From positions 1 to 7,878 of the forward strand of contig JASGCR010000092.1 in the NCBI GenBank assembly GCA_030054015.1: DNA of 7,878 nucleotides, written 5' to 3'. Shown in pieces: positions 1 through 5,179 of the stretch (its first letter is position 1; each line of letters opens with the position of its first letter). The notes beneath the pieces are model-generated. The model searched no databases and was not told the DNA's origin. It saw only the letters and a list, made by a program, of their open reading frames with translations. The translations under genes were made by a program, and so were the position numbers. Source of the stretch: Candidatus Symbiobacter sp. (GTDB lineage Bacteria; Pseudomonadota; Alphaproteobacteria; Elsterales; Elsteraceae).

Positions 1-5
1 GGTCA

Positions 6-40
6 AGAAAAGTTACCCGCGCTTACGCGCGGACTTTTCT
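6..40. repeat. Intergenic hairpin repeat, AGAAAAGT...ACTTTTCT
   Basis: The 8-base arm AGAAAAGT at 6-13 is perfectly complementary to ACTTTTCT at 33-40. A second perfect 6-bp stem lies inside it (CCGCGC at 17-22 with GCGCGG at 27-32), closed by the 4-base loop TTAC. Three unpaired bases (14-16) form a bulge. No T-run follows, so it is a poor intrinsic terminator. Its design, an A-rich outer arm and a GC-rich inner arm around a TTAC/CTAC loop, resembles the hairpin at 7837-7876. It is therefore probably a member of a dispersed intergenic palindromic repeat family. The remaining leader (41-146) shows no convincing promoter. Confidence 0.7.
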
Positions 41-146
41 AACCTCAGAATGACATTTTTGGGACTTGTTCAGAGGTTCCTTAGGGAAAGAGAGTTAATG
101 TAGCTTATTTGGGAATCAGAATATATCTTTATCGAATGGGAAAACT

Positions 147-752
147 ATGTCGCGTTTACGAGAAAAATTGCACCGTTTATATATGTCATTGCGGCGGATT
201 GCGCCGCCCGAAAAGGCAGCCGCCAAGCTATTGTGGGGTCAATTGGTTGCGGCGGCGCGGGCACCGGTTTTTTATCGGGATTATGGCGTCCCGGATCGCC
301 CCGAAGCCCGCTTTGAGATGGTGGTGATCCATCTTTATTTATTGCTCGCCCGCTTGAAATCAGAGACCAACGCAGATAAAGCGGATAAAATCGTAGCGAA
401 ACGCTTGGCCGATGCCTTGTTTGCTTTGATGGTCAAAGATTTCGAGCAAAATTTGCGCCAAATGGGAGTGGGGGATTTGCGGGTGAGCGGCAAAATGAAG
501 AAACTCATGGCGGCATTTTATGGCCGCATCAAAGGGTTTGATCAATGTTTTGACGATCCGATTTTGCCCGCCGCACAAGCCTTGACCCATATGCTGCGCC
601 GCAATCTGGCCGGCAGCGACCAACCCAATCGGGGCGAAGCCACAGATGGCATGGCCGCGGTGGCGGATTATATGGTGGCGGCGCGTGGGGTTTTGACCGC
701 GCTTGACTTTGGGGCCATTTTTACCAAAGGTGTGGCCTGGCCGATTCCGTAA
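147..752 (+). CDS. Ubiquinol-cytochrome c chaperone family protein (CBP3/UQCC1-like)
   Basis: This 201-residue protein matches the ubiquinol-cytochrome c chaperone family, whose mitochondrial members (Cbp3/UQCC1) help assemble cytochrome b into the bc1 complex. The bacterial protein is expected to act at the cytoplasmic face of the inner membrane. Family hallmarks are visible. A basic N-terminal helix is followed by RFEMVVIHLYLLLARL (about 55-70). Then comes the conserved block from VKDFEQNLRQMGVGDLRV into KMKKLMAAFYGR (about 96-127). No signal peptide or membrane segment is evident. The start is ATG at 147, preceded only by a weak GGGAAAA purine tract. The downstream DUF177 gene is 23 bp away on the same strand, a pairing common in alphaproteobacteria, so the two are probably co-transcribed. 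The tail after residue 150 is poorly conserved. Family assignment is firm; the role in this organism is inferred from the family. Confidence 0.9.
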   Translation: MSRLREKLHRLYMSLRRIAPPEKAAAKLLWGQLVAAARAPVFYRDYGVPDRPEARFEMVVIHLYLLLARLKSETNADKADKIVAKRLADALFALMVKDFEQNLRQMGVGDLRVSGKMKKLMAAFYGRIKGFDQCFDDPILPAAQALTHMLRRNLAGSDQPNRGEATDGMAAVADYMVAARGVLTALDFGAIFTKGVAWPIP

Positions 753-775
753 TTTTCTGGCAGGGCTTTGGTGAG

Positions 776-1297
776 ATGGGAAAAGCAAAATCTGACAAAA
801 TGGCGGGGGCTGCGCTCCCCCCGCCCGAATTTTCGCGCGTGGTCGTGGCCGAGCAATGCCGCAATATTGCCCAGCATCACACCATCGCCGCCAGCCCGGA
901 CGAATGCGCCGCCTTGGCCCGGCGGTTTGATTTGCTGCGAATGACGCGGTTTGAGGCCGAGTTAAAACTGACGCGGCAAAAATCGACCCAATTTATCCAT
1001 GTCACCGGGGTGTTCAGGGCCGAACTGGCGCAATCTTGTGTCGTGAGCTGGGTCGAGATTCCCCAAAATCTGCGGGGCGAGATTGATAGCTATTTTTGCC
1101 CCCCCGATTTTTTTGCTGATTCCGGCCCCAACGCACCGTCCAAGGGCGATCACAAGGGACATACCATTGATCTTGAACTGGGGGATGCCGACATTGACGA
1201 GATTCACGACGGAAAAATTGATTTGGGCGAATTGGCGGCGCAACATCTCGCCCTTATGCTCGACCCGTTTCCGCGTGCCGAACCTGCGGCGAACTGA
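776..1297 (+). CDS. YceD/DUF177 family protein, C-terminally short
   Basis: This 173-residue protein belongs to the YceD/DUF177 family. Members are linked to 23S rRNA accumulation in bacteria and plants and are often encoded near rpmF/plsX; the biochemistry is not settled. Visible landmarks are the N-terminal PEFSRVV strand (about 17-23), VTGVFRAELAQSCVVSWVEI (about 76-95) with the first conserved cysteine at 88, an acidic stretch, and the signature GKIDLGELAAQHLALMLDPFPR (about 146-167). The protein stops six residues after this signature. Relatives as I know them usually continue for some 20 residues to a conserved NPFA.L..LK tail, which is missing here. The start at 776 is preceded by GGTGAG with almost no spacing; ATG at 800 is an alternative with no ribosome-binding site. 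The stop abuts the stop of the convergent tetR gene. No plsX follows, unlike the usual neighbourhood. Confidence 0.85.
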   Translation: MGKAKSDKMAGAALPPPEFSRVVVAEQCRNIAQHHTIAASPDECAALARRFDLLRMTRFEAELKLTRQKSTQFIHVTGVFRAELAQSCVVSWVEIPQNLRGEIDSYFCPPDFFADSGPNAPSKGDHKGHTIDLELGDADIDEIHDGKIDLGELAAQHLALMLDPFPRAEPAAN

Positions 1298-1945
1298 TCA
1301 CAGATTTGGCGCAAACTGATCGGGGAAATGCGAGCGTAAATAGGCCAGACAATGGCCTTGTTGCTTTTGGGTGGTGTTGAGGCTGGTTGCTTGGTTGTCC
1401 AAGAAAATATTCTGCCAAATCAGCTCCATGCAGCCAATCAAGCCATCGGCAATCGCCGCCGGATGCTGCCAAGGCTTATTTTCGATGCGGCAAATCTCGG
1501 CAATTAACCCAAGAACCAAGTCGCTATAGCGTTTATCCAACCCGCCACAAATCGCCATATAATCCGAACGCGCCGTCGATTCAGCCCAGAACGCATACCA
1601 CACCGCGACGCGGCGCGGCGAGGCAATCACCGGATCAAGATAGCGCACAATCAACAGATGCAAAGCGGCGACCGGGTCATGGCGTAAATTTTCCACCGGC
1701 TCCAGCACGTCTTGCCGGAAATCATCGGCAATGGACTGCAATGCCGCCATTAATAATTCGGCTTTGCTGTTAAAATAAAACGACACGATGCCCGGCGACA
1801 TGTCCGCAATCGCCACCACCCGCTCCACCGTGGTGCGCGAAGGCCCATGCACATAAAGAGCCGAAATGGTTGCTTCGATCAAGCGTTGGCGTTGGCGTTC
1901 CCGCAGGGGACGCGGTTTTCCGGCGATGATGCGCGCATCTGCCAC
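1298..1945 (-). CDS. TetR-family transcriptional regulator, BetI-like
   Basis: This 215-residue TetR repressor is closest in pattern to BetI, the choline-responsive repressor of glycine betaine synthesis. The DNA-binding domain covers about residues 17-65: RQRLIEATISAL, then the helix-turn-helix TTVERVVAIADMSPGIVSFYF, then NSKAELL. The ligand-binding half carries BetI-type motifs, RRVAVWYAFWAES (about 111-123) and ADGLIGCMELIW (about 166-177). The start is GTG at 1945, supported by AGGGGG (1953-1959 on this strand) seven bases upstream. One base separates it from the acyl-CoA dehydrogenase stop, so translation is probably coupled and the regulator likely controls its own operon. No bet genes are adjacent, so choline sensing cannot be assumed; an acyl-CoA or amine ligand is equally possible. 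The family call is firm and the ligand is unknown. Confidence 0.9.
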   Translation of the reverse strand: MADARIIAGKPRPLRERQRQRLIEATISALYVHGPSRTTVERVVAIADMSPGIVSFYFNSKAELLMAALQSIADDFRQDVLEPVENLRHDPVAALHLLIVRYLDPVIASPRRVAVWYAFWAESTARSDYMAICGGLDKRYSDLVLGLIAEICRIENKPWQHPAAIADGLIGCMELIWQNIFLDNQATSLNTTQKQQGHCLAYLRSHFPDQFAPNL

Positions 1946-1946
1946 C

Positions 1947-3143
1947 TCAGAGTCCCCCTAAAAGCCCAGTGACACCGCGTTTGGACAAAGCGCGGGCGAT
2001 GATCAGCCTTTGAATCTCGCTGGTGCCTTCCCACAAGCGATCCACCCGCACTTCGCGGAAAAACCGCTCGGCGACATTGTCGCGGCGATAACCCCGCCCG
2101 CCAAATATTTGCAGGACTTTATCCGCCACCCGCCCGACCATTTCCGAGGCCACCAATTTGGCCATCGAGGCATGGGCGTGCATCAGCGAGGAGTCAATCC
2201 CGGCCTGGTCTTGCAACTGCGCCGCCTGGTAGGTCATGAGACGCGCCGCCCATAAATCGGTGGCACAATCGGCCAGCATGGCCTGGATCATTTGAAATTC
2301 GCTGATGGGGCTGCCATCGACCAGGCGGTTTTGGGCAAATTCTAACCCTTCCTCAAGCAAGCGGGTCGCGGCTCCGCAGCATCGCGCCGCGATCATAATG
2401 CGCTCGCGCCGGAACCAACGGCGGGTAAAATCCAACGCTCCGCCCGGTTTGCCGATCAGATTGCCCACCGGCACCCGCACATCGGAAAAACGCAAAGTCG
2501 GATGGTGATGCGAAAATGTGTGCATAAAAAGCGGGTTCTCTAAGGCGGTGATGCCAGGCGTGTCAACATCAACAAAAAGCAAGCCATGCCCCAGATTGGG
2601 GTCATCGCTCATGACCGCTTCAAAAAAGTAAAATTGGGCGTGATTGGCACTGGTGACATACCATTTTTCGCCGTTTAACACGTAATGGTCGCCATCGCGC
2701 CGCGCCGTGGCCTTGATCGAATCGGCACTTGAGCCAGAATCGGTCTCGGTCAGGGCAAAGGCCTCGCGTTTGGTGCCGAGCATCATCGGGCGAATCCAAT
2801 TTTCGAGTTGCGCCGGGCTGCAATTTTCAAACATCCATTGTTGGGGTTCGGCAAAGCTCCAGACCAGGCCATTGGTCACGCGCCCCAATTGTTCCCACAC
2901 AATCATCTGGTCAAAAATTGAGAGGGCGAGACCGCCATGCGCCACCGGCACATCCAAACGCGAAAAACCGAAATTATGACTGGCCTCTTTGCTTAATTTT
3001 TCTTGTTCGGGGGGGATTTCGCCGCCATGCGCCTCGGCATAAACTTCGAGTTTTTGCATTTGGTCGGCATAGGTGCGGCCTTTTTTCTGCCAGGCCAGCG
3101 AGGTGTCGGACAAGGGGTAAATCAGGGTGGATGTCAGGGGCAT
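1947..3143 (-). CDS. Acyl-CoA dehydrogenase family protein
   Basis: This 398-residue flavoenzyme has the full-length acyl-CoA dehydrogenase fold. It is expected to oxidise an acyl-CoA thioester to the 2,3-enoyl-CoA, using FAD and passing electrons to ETF in the cytoplasm. The helical N-domain runs to about 125. The middle beta domain begins with signature 1, FALTETDSGSSADS (129-142), and continues with LNGEKWYVTSANHA. The C-terminal helical domain contains RERIMIAARCCG (about 246-257), QIFGGRGYRRDNVAERFFREVR (345-366) and WEGTSEIQ. The catalytic base is expected to be Glu372 of WEGTSEIQ, the position used by medium- and short-chain enzymes. Signature 1 has SGSS where GSD is usual. The start ATG at 3143 has GAGGA a few bases upstream. 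It lies 24 bp after the glycosyltransferase and one base before tetR. Substrate cannot be told from sequence; branched-chain, short-chain or other small acyl-CoAs are possible. Confidence 0.9.
   Translation of the reverse strand: MPLTSTLIYPLSDTSLAWQKKGRTYADQMQKLEVYAEAHGGEIPPEQEKLSKEASHNFGFSRLDVPVAHGGLALSIFDQMIVWEQLGRVTNGLVWSFAEPQQWMFENCSPAQLENWIRPMMLGTKREAFALTETDSGSSADSIKATARRDGDHYVLNGEKWYVTSANHAQFYFFEAVMSDDPNLGHGLLFVDVDTPGITALENPLFMHTFSHHHPTLRFSDVRVPVGNLIGKPGGALDFTRRWFRRERIMIAARCCGAATRLLEEGLEFAQNRLVDGSPISEFQMIQAMLADCATDLWAARLMTYQAAQLQDQAGIDSSLMHAHASMAKLVASEMVGRVADKVLQIFGGRGYRRDNVAERFFREVRVDRLWEGTSEIQRLIIARALSKRGVTGLLGGL
1953..1959 (-). promoter_or_regulatory. Ribosome-binding site deciding the tetR GTG start
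   Basis: Read on the minus strand, AGGGGGA lies inside the last codons of the acyl-CoA dehydrogenase gene, seven bases before the GTG at 1945. It is the only good Shine-Dalgarno match nearby. It supports a GTG start and translational coupling across the junction, where stop TGA and start GTG are separated by a single G. Confidence 0.65.
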
Positions 3144-3167
3144 GTTTTCCTCACGTGAATTATAGCC

Positions 3168-4166
3168 TCAGAATTTAACCCGTGCGGCTTTGAAATACAA
3201 GTCCTGCGCCGTTGCCTCGTCGGTTTCGCGGTCGGGGGCCTCGACCAGGTTTTGCTCGTGCTGGGTAACAATCCCGTGCGCGCCAAAGAAATAATCCGAC
3301 AAAACTGGATCACCGCATTCGGTAATATAATGATAGGATAATTGAATTTCCGGCAAGCGGCTGGGAATAGGCAAATGCTCTACCCAGCCTTCGGTGTAAT
3401 AACGTAACCAAACCTTGGCGATGGCGGCATAATCCGGGTTCAGATGCGGCAAAATCCGCAAAATGACTTGGATCAGATAAACCCCCAGCAAATTATTGGC
3501 TTGCGAAAAAGCCGAGTCGCTATGCCCGCCATGCACCGCCATGGGTACATTAAAAAAACCCAATTCGCCCTTTTGCCCCAACATCCAATGCACGGCGCAG
3601 TCCAGGGTTTTAAGATCGTCAAATTCAGGCAAAACACATTGCTTCAAAATGGCGGTGCGTGCCATCAAGGTGCTGGGAAAGAAACCGTAATGATTATGCA
3701 GTAAAAGGGCGTGATCATTCAGTCGCACCAAATTTTCATCGCCCTTAAGGGGAGTGCGGTCAAAATCGGCCGGGCTTATCGCCTTATGATCCATTTCCAC
3801 CACATCATGGGCGATGGCCGCCAGATTGGGGTAATTGTCCAATCCTGCCTTTTGCACCGATAATTTTCCCCGCGAACACCAAACATCATCGCCCTCTAGG
3901 ATCGCCACATAGGGGGCAAAGCAATAACCCAATCCGAGACGCAGATTACGCGCTAATCCGACATTTTCTTCGCGTAAAATGGGAATTATTTTATCGGGAG
4001 ATTGGGCGGCCAATTTCTCGATCAGGGCGGCGGAATCGTCGGTCGAGGCATCGTCGCAGATCATAATTCGATTGATTTTGTCCTGGCAATCTTGGGCCAG
4101 CACCGATGCCACCGCGAGTTCTAAATATTTTGCATGATTATATGAAATAATTAACACATCGATCAT
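3168..4166 (-). CDS. Family 2 glycosyltransferase (GT-A fold)
   Basis: This protein of about 332 residues has a GT-A glycosyltransferase domain that would transfer a sugar from a nucleotide-sugar donor to a glycan, lipid or protein acceptor at the cytoplasmic side of the membrane. From the ATG at 4166 it begins MIDVLIISYNHAKYLELAV, the standard first strand of the family. It continues with MICDDASTDDS (about 35-45, nucleotide binding), ENVGLARNLRLGL (about 67-79) and LEGDDVW (about 90-96, metal-binding DxD-like motif). A less conserved C-terminal half includes HGGHSDSAF. There is no transmembrane segment. A GTG at 4190 would add eight residues (MGKVRVKI) but has no ribosome-binding site, and family alignment favours 4166. 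It precedes the acyl-CoA dehydrogenase by 24 bp without a terminator, so it probably heads that operon although the functions look unrelated. Donor and acceptor are unknown. Confidence 0.87.
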   Translation of the reverse strand: MIDVLIISYNHAKYLELAVASVLAQDCQDKINRIMICDDASTDDSAALIEKLAAQSPDKIIPILREENVGLARNLRLGLGYCFAPYVAILEGDDVWCSRGKLSVQKAGLDNYPNLAAIAHDVVEMDHKAISPADFDRTPLKGDENLVRLNDHALLLHNHYGFFPSTLMARTAILKQCVLPEFDDLKTLDCAVHWMLGQKGELGFFNVPMAVHGGHSDSAFSQANNLLGVYLIQVILRILPHLNPDYAAIAKVWLRYYTEGWVEHLPIPSRLPEIQLSYHYITECGDPVLSDYFFGAHGIVTQHEQNLVEAPDRETDEATAQDLYFKAARVKF

Positions 4167-4207
4167 AATTTTTACCCGAACCTTACCCACGATCGGAATT
4201 TAGGGGG

Positions 4208-4263
4208 AAAATTTGCTGGGCGCAATCACTTTGCCAGCAACGCGCATAAAAGTGGCAAATTTT
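4208..4263. repeat. Nested inverted repeats in a divergent intergenic region
   Basis: AAAATTTGC at 4208-4216 is perfectly complementary to GCAAATTTT at 4255-4263. Overlapping the left arm, TTGCTGG at 4213-4219 pairs with CCAGCAA at 4234-4240. The two alternative stems share the left arm and so exclude each other. They sit between the glycosyltransferase operon (minus) and the coiled-coil gene (plus). They could be operator half-sites, a leader hairpin or chance. No terminator T-run follows on the plus strand. Confidence 0.45.
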
Positions 4264-4267
4264 GAAT

Positions 4268-4297
4268 TTGACAGATTTTAGCGAACAATGTTACATT
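4268..4297 (+). promoter_or_regulatory. Candidate sigma-70 promoter for the coiled-coil gene
   Basis: A perfect -35 hexamer TTGACA (4268-4273) is followed after 18 bp by TACATT (4292-4297), which matches the -10 consensus at 4 of 6 positions. It would give a leader of roughly 70 bases before the ATG at 4374. The -35 is strong but the -10 is mediocre, so the call is moderate. The adjacent AT-rich inverted repeat ends just upstream of the -35. Confidence 0.4.
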
Positions 4298-4360
4298 TTA
4301 TCCTCACATGCGACAACAAAGCCGTTTAGACCGAGCTATCCGAGTTTAATAAAATATTTT

Positions 4361-4370
4361 GGGGGAGGGA
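4361..4370 (+). promoter_or_regulatory. Ribosome-binding site deciding the coiled-coil gene start
   Basis: GGGGGAGGGA ends three bases before the ATG at 4374 and is the strongest Shine-Dalgarno-like sequence in the window. It rules out the in-frame TTG at 4359, which would place the purine tract inside the coding region. Translation therefore most likely begins at MSQQPHLQG. Confidence 0.7.
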
Positions 4371-4373
4371 AAT

Positions 4374-5111
4374 ATGAGCCAGCAGCCTCATTTGCAAGGT
4401 GCCCAGGGGAATGTCAGGGCGATGCCCTTGAGGGCGAACAGCAACATGCCCGCCGCCCAGGGGAGTAATCAGGGGGGCAATAACGGATCGCCACCAGGAG
4501 GGCCTCCCGTGGATTTACTTGAACGTGTTATCAAAATTGAAGCCGCGATTCCAAATCTAGCGACCAAATCCGATTTGGCCGATTTGCGCGGCGACTTAAA
4601 AACCGAAATGAGCAATAATAAGGGAGACTTAAAAGCCGAAATGAGCAATAATAAGGGAGACTTAAAGGCCGAAATGGCTGAAAATAAGTCCGAATTAAGG
4701 GGCGAGGTCGCTGATACAAAGATCGACCTCAGGGCCGAAATGGCCGCAAATAAGGACGAGTTAAAGACCGAAATGGCCGCGATTAAGGCCGAAATGGCTG
4801 CAAATAAGGCCGAATTAAAGGCCGAAATGGCTGCAAATAAGGACGAGTTAAAGACCGAAATGGCCGCGAATAAGGCCGAATTAAAGACCGAGCTTGCGGA
4901 AACCAAGGCCGAATTAAAGGCCGAGATTGCGGAAACCAAGGCCGAATTAAAGGGCGAAGTCGCCGCTTTACGGGTCGAAATGCACCAGGAATTTGCCAAA
5001 ATGCACCAACATATGGTTACCATGACCTGGCGATTCATTGGATTTAGCACCACCGTTGCGACCGGATTGGTGGCCGCCACCTATTTTATTAGCCTTCACG
5101 CGGGGCGTTGA
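4374..5111 (+). CDS. Hendecad-repeat coiled-coil protein with C-terminal membrane anchor
   Basis: I cannot assign this 245-residue protein to a characterised gene. Residues 1-48 are a flexible Q/N/G/P-rich head with no signal peptide. A short segment, VDLLERVIKIEAAI, leads into ATKSDLADLRGD. About 11 hendecads follow (residues 74-201) with consensus LKAEMAANKDE. The spacing puts hydrophobics in the 11-residue pattern typical of right-handed or straight coiled coils. A 7-residue short unit (MAANKAE) interrupts them. The end reads MHQEFAKMHQHMVTMTW, then a single hydrophobic segment (about 221-241). The chain ends LHAGR, suggesting a tail-anchored inner-membrane protein with a long rod in the cytoplasm. 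Overall plan (ATK.DL..LR start, helical rod, terminal helix) resembles bacterial DUF1640/CCDC90-like proteins; that is inference. Oligomeric scaffold or spacer roles are possible. It is monocistronic, convergent with lysR, and its stop lies in a tandem repeat. Confidence 0.75.
   Translation: MSQQPHLQGAQGNVRAMPLRANSNMPAAQGSNQGGNNGSPPGGPPVDLLERVIKIEAAIPNLATKSDLADLRGDLKTEMSNNKGDLKAEMSNNKGDLKAEMAENKSELRGEVADTKIDLRAEMAANKDELKTEMAAIKAEMAANKAELKAEMAANKDELKTEMAANKAELKTELAETKAELKAEIAETKAELKGEVAALRVEMHQEFAKMHQHMVTMTWRFIGFSTTVATGLVAATYFISLHAGR
4593..4976 (+). repeat. 33-bp coding tandem repeat (11 full units plus one 21-bp unit)
   Basis: Full units start at 4593, 4626, 4659, 4692, 4725, 4758, 4812, 4845, 4878, 4911 and 4944. 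A 21-bp unit fills 4791-4811. Each full unit encodes one hendecad; a typical core is TTAAAGGCCGAAATGGCTGC. Units 1 and 2 differ by a single base. The pair 4725-4790 closely resembles 4812-4877, which points to duplication of a 66-bp block as well as single units. All changes in unit number keep the frame (33 or 21 bp). Confidence 0.9.
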
Positions 5112-5176
5112 ATAGCGGGGTGTTAAAAAACTGGGCGTTGAATAGCGGGGTGTTAAACATCGGGGCGTTAAACAGC
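5102..5176. repeat. Five tandem 15-bp repeats between convergent genes
   Basis: Five contiguous 15-base units start at 5102, 5117, 5132, 5147 and 5162: GGGGCGTTGAATAGC, GGGGTGTTAAAAAAC, TGGGCGTTGAATAGC, GGGGTGTTAAACATC and GGGGCGTTAAACAGC. Units 1 and 3 are nearly identical, and units 2 and 4 are similar, so there is also a 30-bp period. The first unit contains the TGA of the coiled-coil gene (5109-5111). The array ends three bases before the lysR stop. It fills nearly the entire gap and leaves no intrinsic terminator. Confidence 0.9.
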
Positions 5177-5179
5177 CGA

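Noticed and set aside
360..788. Minus-strand open frame opposite the bc1 chaperone
   Set aside because: Its sequence is the complement of a conserved family block and shows no independent features.
3151..3158. TCACGTGA palindrome upstream of the acyl-CoA dehydrogenase start as an operator
   Set aside because: It lies in a 24-base intra-operon gap and overlaps the region of the ribosome-binding site. An 8-base palindrome is too short to call without a second copy.
2729..3178. Plus-strand open frame opposite the acyl-CoA dehydrogenase
   Set aside because: Shadow of a conserved enzyme; arginine- and proline-rich with no domain or ribosome-binding site.
4188..4190. GTG start for the glycosyltransferase
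   Set aside because: No Shine-Dalgarno sequence precedes it. The ATG eight codons downstream begins exactly at the family's first conserved strand.
4469..5080. Long open frame on the minus strand across the coiled-coil gene
   Set aside because: It stays open because the 33-bp repeat keeps all frames in phase. It has no ribosome-binding site and low-complexity NSAL-type repeats, and the plus-strand gene has a clear start and structure.
4593..5176. CRISPR-like array
   Set aside because: Both repeat arrays are contiguous units without variable spacers. The 33-bp array is coding, and no cas genes are present.
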